Assembly (NCBI GenBank): GCA_018267285.1
Contig: JAFDYU010000019.1
Coordinates: forward strand, 149,961-213,960
Direction: 5' to 3'
From: Bacteroidota bacterium
GTDB taxonomy: Bacteria; Bacteroidota; Bacteroidia; Cytophagales; Cyclobacteriaceae
Length of the DNA: 64,000 nt
Shown here: positions 16,833 to 25,125 of the stretch, piece after piece
Numbering within the stretch: position 1 is the first letter of the stretch
Layout: the number at the start of each line of letters is the position of its first letter
Made by a program: the position numbers and the translations under genes
The notes under the pieces: generated by a model
Told to the model about the DNA's origin: nothing
The model's database searches: none
Seen by the model: only the letters and a program-made list of their open reading frames with translations

Positions 16833-16941
16833 GAGGCAAAGCTATTCCATCTTTGTTTATGTTTGAAACCTAACTGAACACAAGTAATACCAAAATAATG
16901 TGAATTTTTTAATCCGTGAAACTATACTAATTTAGTAAAGG

Positions 16942-19900
16942 ATGAATCATTTAAAAATATTTTTGTTTTTTATATTATTTATACTTGCACAGCTCAGTAT
17001 TGCTCAGCGACACCCTTCCGAGAATACGCTGTTGTCACAAAGTACGTTTACACAATGGACGAGTGAAACGGGTCTGGCTTCGAGTAACATAACATCTGCC
17101 ATACGAGATCGCAACGGTTTTGTATGGATTACTTCCTATGGTGGGATCATGCGCTTTGATGGCAGCCAGGTTTATCTTTTTGATGAGACCAATCTTTCCT
17201 TTGCACCTTCGGGTGCGTTTTACACGGCATACGAAGACACAAAAGGTACGCTCTGGTTCACCTCACAAAATGATGGCATTATTACTTATCGTAATAACAA
17301 ATTTGAACAGCTTGACCCGGGAAGAAAAATATTACCGAAATCCATCAGGTGTCTTCTCCTGGACGATAGCATTGTTTGGGTTGGGGCCAATAATTTCGGC
17401 CTTTATAAAATCAAGAATGGCAATATTGAGCGGATAGAGCATGAACGGCTAAGTAAAACAACTATCTTGGAGATGGCCATGGATTCAAAACGAAACCTTT
17501 GGATTGCAACAGCAGGGGAGGGGCTTTTTAAATATGATGGCCATACTTTTCAATCTATTCCGGGGGTATCTAACCCGGTAATCTATTCTGTTTGTGCAAC
17601 CCCCGATGACCATATCCTCATAGGAACACTATCGGGTCTAGACATTATGCAAGGAGACAAGCTTACGCATTATAGTCATCTCAAAGGTTTTCAGGTTAGT
17701 AAAGTAATCTGCGATAAATCTGGCCGTGTGTGGATTGGCTCGGGCCTTGGGCTTGGCCAGTTTACTCTCAACTATGAAGAAGATTTTTCCTATATAGGTG
17801 AGCGCGAAGGTTTCCCGATGGCACGTATCAATTTTTTGAACCTTGACTATGAAGACAATCTGTGGGTAAGCACCGGACGAAACGGGTTAATACAGCTTCG
17901 AGAATCCAACATCGTTACTATTTCCAAGCAACAAGGACTCGAATCAAACAATGCAAATATTATTTACGAGAGTGCAGATCACACATTTTATATAGGGTGT
18001 GATGGAGGACAATTGGATTTTTACAAAGATGGAAATGTTAAACCGATGCCCATTTTAACACCTATTCATAATGTAGCGATAAGAGACATTTACATAGATG
18101 CCGAGCAAAATATGTGGATAGCTTCTTATAAAGGGTTGATCAAAAAAACAAAATATGGTGAAAAACTTTATGGAGCTGATGTTGGGATGGCATCTACTGA
18201 TCTGAGAAGGATTCTCCCCGCAGACGATGGCAGTTTATGGTTGGCTTCAAGGTCAGGCGGATTGATGAAATTCAATCAGGGTAAGGTGACTGAAACATAT
18301 AATAAACTGCACCTGCTCGAGTCTAATTATGTTTTGGCTGTTGAAAAGGATGGCGTAGGTAATTTATATGTTGGCACGCACAGCGGAGGAATGAGTGTGC
18401 TGCGAACTGATGGAACCGTTAATACTTTCCATATTGAAAAAGATGATGCAGGTGTATTGATTTTTAACATTAACATCGATAATGAAGATAAAGTATGGGT
18501 GGTAAGTACCATCGGGTTGCTATATTTTGACGGGCAAACCTTCAAAAAAATAAAACTCTCAAAAATGGTTAGCGAAGTAGATTTTTTTGATTGGATAGAA
18601 GATAAAATTGGAAACGTATGGATTACCAGCAATAAAGGAGTTTTCAAAATAAGAAAAGATGCTTTGCTTCAATTTTTGAACGGAAAAATAGCTGAGGTGC
18701 CCTACAAGCTTTTGGATGACCGGGATGGTATGAAATCTAAAGAATGCACAGCTGCTACACGTGGCTTACTATCGGCTAGCGGAAAAATATGGGTACCCAC
18801 CGTTAATGGCGTTTCTGTTTTTTATCCCAAGCTTACCAACGAGAACAAAATAATACCACCGGTTTATATTACGTCTATCGTTGCCGAAGACAAAAAGATT
18901 GATGCTCCCTATGAGATTGAACCCGGTAAAATACGCTATAAATTTTCGTACACGGCTCCTACCTTTATAGCTCCGCAGAAAGTACAATTCAAATATAAAC
19001 TGGATAAGGTAGATGAGAACTGGATTGCCGCGGGTTCAAAGCGCGAAGCCGAATACACCAACCTTGCCCCGGGCAATTACACCTTTCGTGTTACGGCTTG
19101 CAACAGCGATGGTTACTGGAACGAACAAGGTGCTTCTATTAATTTTGTGGTGAAGCCATTTTTTTACCAGACTAAAGTATTTTATGTTTTATTGATCATA
19201 TTGGGAGGATCTATTTTCTACGCCATTTACAAATGGCGTGTATACACCATTGAAAAAAGTAACCTTCAATTAAAGAAGGTAAACGCTGAGCTCGATCAGT
19301 TCGTGTACAGTGCTTCGCACGATTTACGCGCACCCTTGGCTTCGGTGCTGGGCTTGGTTAATATCGCCCGCCTCGATAAAGAAGGAAATGTTACCGACTA
19401 CCTCAATAAGATAGAAGCGAGCATTTCAAAGTTAGATGGCTTCATCCGCGACATCATCGATTTTTCAAGAAACGCCCGTGTAGAGCTGGAGGTTACTGCC
19501 ATAGAGTTTGAGCCTTTAATTAACGAGTTGTATCAAAACCTAAAATACCTGGATGAGCACGGCACGATTAAGTGGATAGTAAATGCTAAAACCGATGGGG
19601 CGTTTTATTCCGATCAACACAGATTAAACGTGGTGCTCAGCAATTTGATATCGAATGCGTTTAGATACTACAATTCGCAAATTGATAATCCGTTTATTGA
19701 AATAGATGTAACCCAAAATTCAAGTATAGCAGAGATTCATGTTAAAGACAACGGCATTGGCATTGCCCCACAGCATATACAAAACATTTTTAAAATGTTT
19801 TACCGTGCCGATGTACGAAGCAAAGGCTCGGGAATAGGTTTGTACATTGTGAAGGAAACGTTAGATAAAATCAGGGGAGAGATAACGGTGCAGTCGGATT

Positions 19901-19959
19901 ACGGAGTTGGAAGCACCTTTACGATTAAGCTCCATGCGCTCGAACCGCCCCAACATTAA
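16942..19959 (+). CDS. orphan periplasmic-propeller sensor histidine kinase
   Basis: 1005 residues. The signal peptide (MNHLKIFLFFILFILAQLSIAQ) leads to a long periplasmic sensor of two-component-regulator propeller repeats (units with WITSYGGIMRFDG, LWIATAGEGLFKYDG, VWIGSGLGLGQF), then a Y_Y_Y domain (about 650-735). One membrane helix follows (about 745-765), and then a HisKA domain with His793 in SASHDLRAPLASVLG and a HATPase with NLISNAFRYY, DNGIGIA and GSGIGLYIV. Unlike the Bacteroides hybrid sensors, there is no receiver or AraC output domain, so it must signal to a separate regulator. None is adjacent. Ligand unknown; relatives often sense glycans. Confidence 0.9.
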   Translation: MNHLKIFLFFILFILAQLSIAQRHPSENTLLSQSTFTQWTSETGLASSNITSAIRDRNGFVWITSYGGIMRFDGSQVYLFDETNLSFAPSGAFYTAYEDTKGTLWFTSQNDGIITYRNNKFEQLDPGRKILPKSIRCLLLDDSIVWVGANNFGLYKIKNGNIERIEHERLSKTTILEMAMDSKRNLWIATAGEGLFKYDGHTFQSIPGVSNPVIYSVCATPDDHILIGTLSGLDIMQGDKLTHYSHLKGFQVSKVICDKSGRVWIGSGLGLGQFTLNYEEDFSYIGEREGFPMARINFLNLDYEDNLWVSTGRNGLIQLRESNIVTISKQQGLESNNANIIYESADHTFYIGCDGGQLDFYKDGNVKPMPILTPIHNVAIRDIYIDAEQNMWIASYKGLIKKTKYGEKLYGADVGMASTDLRRILPADDGSLWLASRSGGLMKFNQGKVTETYNKLHLLESNYVLAVEKDGVGNLYVGTHSGGMSVLRTDGTVNTFHIEKDDAGVLIFNINIDNEDKVWVVSTIGLLYFDGQTFKKIKLSKMVSEVDFFDWIEDKIGNVWITSNKGVFKIRKDALLQFLNGKIAEVPYKLLDDRDGMKSKECTAATRGLLSASGKIWVPTVNGVSVFYPKLTNENKIIPPVYITSIVAEDKKIDAPYEIEPGKIRYKFSYTAPTFIAPQKVQFKYKLDKVDENWIAAGSKREAEYTNLAPGNYTFRVTACNSDGYWNEQGASINFVVKPFFYQTKVFYVLLIILGGSIFYAIYKWRVYTIEKSNLQLKKVNAELDQFVYSASHDLRAPLASVLGLVNIARLDKEGNVTDYLNKIEASISKLDGFIRDIIDFSRNARVELEVTAIEFEPLINELYQNLKYLDEHGTIKWIVNAKTDGAFYSDQHRLNVVLSNLISNAFRYYNSQIDNPFIEIDVTQNSSIAEIHVKDNGIGIAPQHIQNIFKMFYRADVRSKGSGIGLYIVKETLDKIRGEITVQSDYGVGSTFTIKLHALEPPQH

Positions 19960-19967
19960 AAAATCTA

Positions 19968-20126
19968 TTACTTTACTAATTGTGCCGGCTGCGGCTTAAA
20001 GTAAGTAGCTTTTACACTGAAGGCGCGCGTTACAAGAATGCCGATAACGATTACAATTACAAGAAACAAAACCTGCCGCATTCTTCCCTTTAGACTTGTA
20101 TTTTGAAGCATTTTCATAGTGCTCAT
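19968..20126 (-). CDS. small single-pass membrane protein, hypothetical
   Basis: Not recognised. The start chosen is the ATG at 20126 because AGGAAAG lies at the right distance upstream; this gives 52 residues. One hydrophobic helix (VLFLVIVIVIGILVTRAF) is preceded by basic residues (LKGRMRQ), so the N-terminus should stay inside, followed by a short outer tail. The stop lies 8 bp from the end of the convergent kinase gene. It could be a real small membrane protein or chance. Confidence 0.4.
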   Translation of the reverse strand: MSTMKMLQNTSLKGRMRQVLFLVIVIVIGILVTRAFSVKATYFKPQPAQLVK

Positions 20127-20273
20127 GGCTTTCCTTGATTGACTGTGCAAAGGTGCAAATAGGGATGGTTTGAAATAGTTTAAAATGATGGGCAAACCCT
20201 ACATCCGTAACTAATTTTTATTCAACTTGAAGCCAAAGTTGCTTTTGTCTTCAAATTATACAACCGAATAAAA

Positions 20274-20687
20274 TTAGGGGTTATGCACTTTTATGAAATC
20301 CTCCACATCGCGTTGCATATCGGAAGAAGACTTATCATACGCCATGGTGGCTATGGACTTGAACAAATCGCCTACGAGCCCTTTTTCGAAGCCGAGTTTT
20401 TCGGCATAAGCAGCCGCAACTTCCAGTTCCAGATCTTCCACCACTTTATCGAGGTAGATTAAATACACCAAATGGTATAAGGCTTCAATGCGCGAAGGCT
20501 TGTCCGTTGGGATGGTGGGTGTGGTACGTTCTAAATCGGTGAGGTCGGAAATATTGATGCCCAGTTGAATACCCCATTTCACAATACAGGGCAAGTACTT
20601 GCCCTCCATGTTGCCGGTTGTTTTGTAAACCGCCAGCAGGTTAAAATAGCTTTTCTTGACCTTGTCTAAGTCAATGTTCGAATCCAT
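20274..20687 (-). CDS. TerB-like helical protein, hypothetical
   Basis: 137 residues, all-helical, soluble, with no signal peptide. The middle segment (IEALYHLVYLIYLDKVVED, then LEVAAAYAEKLGF) resembles the TerB/DjlA N-terminal fold, where an acidic residue-rich helix pair follows a helix ending in DG or DK. The function is unknown; TerB-like domains appear in stress and envelope-associated proteins. It stands alone between a small ORF and gapA on the same strand, separated from gapA by a strong hairpin. Confidence 0.6.
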   Translation of the reverse strand: MDSNIDLDKVKKSYFNLLAVYKTTGNMEGKYLPCIVKWGIQLGINISDLTDLERTTPTIPTDKPSRIEALYHLVYLIYLDKVVEDLELEVAAAYAEKLGFEKGLVGDLFKSIATMAYDKSSSDMQRDVEDFIKVHNP

Positions 20688-20723
20688 ATTGCAAGATAGT
20701 GATTTGCTGCAGAGTTTGTTAAA

Positions 20724-20755
20724 ATGAAAAAGACACCTCGCAGTGCCTTTTTCAT
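20724..20755 (-). terminator. intrinsic terminator after gapA
   Basis: ATGAAAAAGACAC (20724-20736) and GTGCCTTTTTCAT (20743-20755) pair at 12 of 13 positions with a 6-nt loop. A-runs and T-runs inside the arms let it work in both directions. It lies 15 bp behind the gapA stop. Confidence 0.7.
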
Positions 20756-20769
20756 AGGGTTAGAATCCT

Positions 20770-21909
<1,140 letters not shown>

Positions 21910-21919
21910 TTAATAGAAT

Positions 21920-21991
21920 GGTCCGTTCGTCTAGGGGTTAGGACATCAGATTTTCATTCTGGTAACACGGGTTCGATTCCCGTACGGACTA
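21920..21991 (+). tRNA. tRNA-Glu (anticodon UUC)
   Basis: A full cloverleaf folds from 72 bases. Acceptor arms GGTCCGT/ACGGACT pair over 7 bp including one G-T; the anticodon arm TCAGA/TCTGG carries the loop TTTTCAT with anticodon TTC at positions 34-36; the T arm is CGGGTTCGATTCCCG. The CCA end is not encoded. A promoter lies in front and a strong terminator behind, so it is transcribed singly. It is followed by a broken integrase gene, which suggests that its 3' end served as an integration site. Confidence 0.96.
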
Positions 21992-22016
21992 CAAAAACGC
22001 CTATTTTTTTTAATTT

Positions 22017-22049
22017 CCCGCTTTTCAAACCAGAAAGCGGGTATTTTTT
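22017..22049 (+). terminator. intrinsic terminator of the tRNA-Glu transcript
   Basis: CCCGCTTT (22017-22024) and AAAGCGGG (22034-22041) form a perfect 8-bp stem with a 9-nt loop, followed by TATTTTTT. Confidence 0.8.
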
Positions 22050-22082
22050 GATTGGGTTGCTATCAAATGGCTATAAAAAAAT

Positions 22083-22895
22083 ATGAATAGAACATATTAT
22101 GGCACATTTAGTTGCAAAATAATTCTTGCACCTTACAAAAGAGACAATGGAGATCGGATGGTGTATTTGCGGGCGATTATTAACCGCATTGAGAAGAGAA
22201 TCGCGCTCGGGTTTTATTTGCGCGATGAATTTTTTGATAAAAAAACTGGCCGGGTGAAAACATCTCACCCAAACGCAGATAATTTCAATACAGAACTTTT
22301 ATTGGCTGTTGCAAAAGCAAACAATATTGCATCGGTGTTTAGGCAAAATAAAAAAATGTTGACCTCTAAGTTGTTCAAAGAAGAGTTTACAAACCCATCT
22401 GATGAACTTGACCTTATTAAATTCATTGAACTTGAATTGAAATTACGAACTCCTGATTTGTCGTTCAGCACGATCAAGCAGCACAATACTGTAATTAATA
22501 AATTAAAGTTGTTCAGTAAAGTGATAAGGTTTAGAGATATAAACCCTGATCTTATGCATAATTTTAAAAATGGACTTATCAAACAAGAGTTACACAACTC
22601 CACGATCAATAAGTTGTTGAAGATTGTAAAGCAATATTGTGCTGACGCGAGGAAGAAAGGTCATGAATTTGAAGATCCATTTCTTACAATAAAAATAAAA
22701 ACTTTTAAGAGCAACCGCATTGCACTAACTGAGAAAGAGCTTAAGCGTATTGAAGAGTATTATAAAAAAGGAGATATTCCTCACAACCACAAAAAACTAT
22801 TGCGTTACTTTCTATTTAGTTGCTTTACCGGATCTGCCCGTGGTCGGTGTTATCACCGCACCGCCACAAAATGTTTAAATTTGAAACATGGATAA
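22083..22895 (+). pseudogene. tyrosine recombinase (integrase), truncated by a RAYT element
   Basis: The frame gives an Arm-type DNA-binding domain (about 10-75), a SAM-like core-binding domain (about 115-215, with IKQHNTVINKLKLFSKV and NSTINKLLKIVKQYC) and the start of the catalytic domain (LTEKELKRIEEYY, then LLRYFLFSCFTG). At FTG, exactly where the first catalytic arginine (TGLR) is expected, the sequence enters the inverted end of the transposase element at 22836. The last 20 residues are encoded by the element. The catalytic R-H-R-H-Y set is missing and no continuation is found beyond the element, so the gene is dead. It starts 91 bp behind tRNA-Glu, the usual place for an island integrase. 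Confidence 0.85.
22836..22859 (+). repeat. left REP-like inverted end
   Basis: Starts TGCCCGTGG and ends in the hairpin CGGTG-TTAT-CACCG. It is a perfect inverted copy of 23432-23455. Its outer edge marks the point where the integrase frame breaks. Confidence 0.75.
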
Positions 22896-23400
22896 CGGTA
22901 TCGAATTTTTCACTGCAACATGTTTGAACTGGCGGCCGCTGCTTCAGTTCGATGGACGGAAAGACATAGTGATGAACAGTTTGAGATTTTTGGTTAAGGA
23001 CAACCGGATCTGGCTTTATGGTTTTGTCATCATGCCCAACCACCTCCACCTGATGTGGAGCAAGCAGAATGAATGGGTTAGCAAAAGCGTATCGCAGATG
23101 TTTTTGAAATACACGGCACAGCAGATAAAATTCGGTATGCAGAATCAGTACCGGGAAGAGTTGGAGGGCTACCGGAGCACTCAATCGGACAGGCAATACC
23201 ATTTTTGGGAAAGAAGGTCTTACCCCGCCACGATGCACAACAGGAAGGTGGCCTCGCAGAAGATTGATTATATGCACTATAATCCTGTGAAGGCTGGATT
23301 GTGCGCGTTGCCGGAGCAGTACCATTATTCATCAGCACGCTATTACGAATTAAACCAAGATGATTGGGGGTTTATTACGCATTATGCCGAACATTTATGA
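22888..23400 (+). CDS. REP-associated tyrosine transposase (IS200/Y1 superfamily)
   Basis: 170 residues. The HUH motif is HLH in IMPNHLHLMW, with the ITA..L strand before it (FFTATCLNWRP). A tyrosine in the helix QMFLKYTAQQI is the likely nucleophile. HYNPVKAGL near residue 135 is a signature of RAYT proteins (YIHNNPVKAGL). RAYTs are single-strand transposases domesticated to mobilise REP or REPIN repeats. The ORF overlaps the end of the truncated integrase frame by a few bases and lies wholly within the inverted ends. The frame looks intact, so the enzyme may be functional. Confidence 0.87.
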   Translation: MDNGIEFFTATCLNWRPLLQFDGRKDIVMNSLRFLVKDNRIWLYGFVIMPNHLHLMWSKQNEWVSKSVSQMFLKYTAQQIKFGMQNQYREELEGYRSTQSDRQYHFWERRSYPATMHNRKVASQKIDYMHYNPVKAGLCALPEQYHYSSARYYELNQDDWGFITHYAEHL

Positions 23401-23456
23401 AGGGGAATTTATTTAATGTGAATGTGTGGTTCGGTGATAACACCGACCACGGGCAA
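23389..23456 (+). repeat. direct repeat A, copy 1 (RAYT 3' end plus right REP)
   Basis: This 68-bp block holds the last codons and stop of the transposase gene, an AT-rich spacer and the right REP. It recurs at 24030-24097 with two mismatches. Confidence 0.8.
23432..23455 (-). repeat. right REP-like inverted end
   Basis: Starts CGGTGATAACACCG and ends CCACGGGCA on the plus strand. It is the exact reverse complement of 22836-22859. Confidence 0.75.
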
Positions 23457-23512
23457 GGTACTAAACCTCTTCCATCGGGAAACATTTTTAACTCGATTAA
23501 GACAGATTAAAT

Positions 23513-23659
23513 ATGAATGCTTCAATTGTTTTAGTTGTCATTTATTTGGTTTTTTTATTTGGCTCGTTTTATTTGTATCGCTGGGCAGTTGCAGTGAAAG
23601 GGGAGTATTATCTACCTGTATATATTAGGGTACTTTGTTTTGATGAATTTTTATCTTGA
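23513..23659 (+). CDS. small single-pass membrane protein, hypothetical
   Basis: Not recognised; 48 residues. One hydrophobic helix (ASIVLVVIYLVFLFGSFYLY) is followed by a basic-aromatic tail (RWAVAVKGEYYLPVYIR). It lies right behind the RAYT element and overlaps the next small ORF by 17 bp. In RHS regions such small membrane proteins may be immunity partners, but nothing here proves it; the pair could also be halves of one frameshifted gene. Confidence 0.35.
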   Translation: MNASIVLVVIYLVFLFGSFYLYRWAVAVKGEYYLPVYIRVLCFDEFLS

Positions 23660-23828
23660 CTTCGTCAATTACATTCATTACACCCTTCGAGATGATGGAA
23701 TCTATATAGAATTTGGACATGCAAGTATATTGCTCCTATTTTTATCCTTTGTCTGTTATTTAACGGGAGTTGTATTTGTTATTTTATTGTTGGTAAAGAG
23801 AAACAAAGGAGTTCGGAGCGAGCAGTGA
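23643..23828 (+). CDS. small membrane protein, hypothetical
   Basis: Not recognised; 61 residues from the ATG at 23643, inside the end of the preceding ORF. One strong helix (SILLLFLSFVCYLTGVVFVILLLV) is followed by a basic tail. The N-terminal 25 residues are polar and aromatic (NYIHYTLRDDGIYIEF). It ends a few bases before the RHS remnant. Low certainty because the region is a mosaic of fragments. Confidence 0.35.
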   Translation: MNFYLDFVNYIHYTLRDDGIYIEFGHASILLLFLSFVCYLTGVVFVILLLVKRNKGVRSEQ

Positions 23829-23834
23829 CATTGA

Positions 23835-23969
23835 GGAAATTACTTCACATTAGGGCTAACCTTCAACTCCTATCAACGGGAAATCAGTGTGCCGCAGAAC
23901 TATCTCTACAACGGCAAGGAGAATATAAGTGACTGCCGTGTGATTTTTATGGAAGGAAGGGTTGATTGA
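23835..23969 (+). pseudogene. fragment of an RHS repeat-associated core protein
   Basis: The frame between stops reads GNYFTLGLTFNSYQRE and then VPQNYLYNGKE. FNSYQRE...NYxYNGKE is the characteristic core signature near the end of RHS/wall-associated proteins of Bacteroidota. Only about 30 informative residues remain, and the frame then diverges and stops. No start codon or upstream YD repeats are present. It is a remnant, probably left when an RHS locus with its toxin tail was deleted or replaced. Confidence 0.7.
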
Positions 23970-24030
23970 GCTGAGTTATGTTGTTTGAAAGAAAAGAGAA
24001 GCACAAGCGAGACGCTTGCGCTAGAAAGAG
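23937..24030 (+). repeat. direct repeat B, copy 1
   Basis: A block of about 94 bp beginning CGTGTGATTTTTATGG and ending in the hairpin GCACAAGCGAGACGCTTGCGC. It recurs at 24101-24192 with several differences. It follows directly on the RHS fragment. Confidence 0.7.
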
Positions 24031-24097
24031 AACATTTATGAAGGGGAATTTATTTAATGTGAATGTGTGATGCGGTGATAACACCGACCACGGGCAA
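24030..24097 (+). repeat. direct repeat A, copy 2 (orphan RAYT end with REP)
   Basis: A second copy of the transposase 3' end and right REP (REP at 24073-24096), 66 of 68 positions identical to 23389-23456, without any transposase body. It marks a former second RAYT copy or a duplication. Confidence 0.8.
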
Positions 24098-24100
24098 AGC

Positions 24101-24192
24101 CGCGTGATTTTTATGGCCGGAAGGGTTTTGATTGAGCTGAGTTATTTTGTTTGAAAGAGCGAGCACAAGCGAGACGCTTGCGCCAGAAAGAG
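24101..24192 (+). repeat. direct repeat B, copy 2
   Basis: Second copy of block B, starting CGCGTGATTTTTATGG and ending with the hairpin GCACAAGCGAGACGCTTGCGC and CAGAAAGAG, 8 bp before the first possible start of the lipoprotein ORF. Confidence 0.7.
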
Positions 24193-24220
24193 GTTAGACG
24201 TGCATTTAGAGAAATTGTTG

Positions 24221-24946
24221 ATGAAAGTTTTCCAAATAATTGTTCTCACTCTATTAATTGGCTGCAAACAGAAAGCTCATACCCAAGCTACTTTGAAAAG
24301 CAATCTAATTGATTTAGATAGTTACCAAGCTGAGAAAGTAGATTTGAACGACATCTATAAAGGTCATCCGTTTCTCCATAAAATAGGTGCTCAAGATGAA
24401 TTTTCAATTGGAGATAAACTTGAAAGTCTAAAAGTCGCAAAATATACCGTCAAAAATGGGGAATCAGATTTATTCTTAAGCAAACTTGAAATCCGTAACG
24501 GAGATAAGGTGGTTTTCACAATGGATAGTGTCCTTAATATGGGCATGTACTTCTTTGAAAAGAATAAGAATATGCTTGCAATTCCAATCATATTGAGCCA
24601 AAGTGAGGATCTAAGCATTGAGACTGAATTATATGTTTTGGATTTAGATGACAATCACATTATAAAGCTTGATGAGATTCTTACCAATTGTTCCTTTGCG
24701 TTCATCTGCCCCAATGGAAGTGTAGTTATATATAACTCTGCGGATAAGATATTGTCCTATAATTTAAACACGAACGAAAAGCGGATTTTAGCTGACTTTG
24801 ATAATCCGGACATAAGAATTATTAAACTAGGAATTGTTAATGATTTGACAGAAATTTTTTATTCTGATGACTTTTTGAATGATTTTATTGAACACAAACA
24901 AATTAAACTAGTTAAGTTTAGGCTTACTGAAGCTACATGTAAATAG
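24221..24946 (+). CDS. hypothetical lipoprotein with possible beta-propeller fold
   Basis: Not recognised; 241 residues from the ATG at 24221, which gives a good lipoprotein signal (MKVFQIIVLTLLIGC, cysteine at 15). The GTG at 24200 would put seven extra residues in front. The body is rich in short strands with repeated turn motifs (ELYVLDLDDNHIIKL, SVVIYNSADKILSYNLN), like WD40/6-bladed propellers with a missing half (full-length 6-bladed relatives such as BF2992-type proteins are about 380 residues). It stands behind the RHS remnant and repeats. Codon use is more AT-rich than in the core genes, consistent with accessory origin. Confidence 0.65.
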   Translation: MKVFQIIVLTLLIGCKQKAHTQATLKSNLIDLDSYQAEKVDLNDIYKGHPFLHKIGAQDEFSIGDKLESLKVAKYTVKNGESDLFLSKLEIRNGDKVVFTMDSVLNMGMYFFEKNKNMLAIPIILSQSEDLSIETELYVLDLDDNHIIKLDEILTNCSFAFICPNGSVVIYNSADKILSYNLNTNEKRILADFDNPDIRIIKLGIVNDLTEIFYSDDFLNDFIEHKQIKLVKFRLTEATCK

Positions 24947-25013
24947 AGGGAACATGTTCCAATGTGACACTGCCTAATTAAGTGTGTAAGTGTCGCGTCT
25001 AAGTAACTGCGCT

Positions 25014-25035
25014 GGCACAAGCGTCTGCTTGTGCC
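25014..25035. repeat. hairpin of the same family as in repeats B
   Basis: GGCACAAGC and GCTTGTGCC pair perfectly around GTCT. Related hairpins lie at 24001-24021 and 24163-24183 (CACAAGCGAGACGCTTG). No T-run follows, so it is more likely an interspersed palindrome. The rest of the 24947-25125 gap shows no gene. Confidence 0.55.
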
Positions 25036-25125
25036 AATAAAGAATCTGTACGTATAAAATATTTGATGGCCTCTTTGTGTTTTTTGAAAAGCCTTGACCG
25101 AGCCCGTCAGTCAACATAGCTTTGC

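Larger units (their letters stand above)
22836..23455 (+). mobile_element. RAYT (REP-associated tyrosine transposase) element with 24-bp inverted ends
   Basis: The ends at 22836-22859 and 23432-23455 are perfect 24-bp inverted copies. Each has a GTGG head followed by a small hairpin, CGGTGTTATCACCG on the left and its complement on the right. This is the layout of REP sequences beside their transposase (REPtron). The element is 620 bp and carries one transposase gene. No target duplication is visible (GATC on the left, AGGT on the right), as expected for HUH enzymes. A third end copy is at 24073-24096. Confidence 0.75.

Noticed and set aside
22083-22895. functional integrase
   Set aside because: The catalytic R-H-R-H-Y residues are missing because the frame enters the RAYT end.
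24030-24097. second complete RAYT insertion
   Set aside because: Only the last codons and the right end are present; there is no left end or transposase body.
21920-25125. complete genomic island with attL/attR
   Set aside because: No second copy of the tRNA-Glu 3' end could be found by eye within the window.
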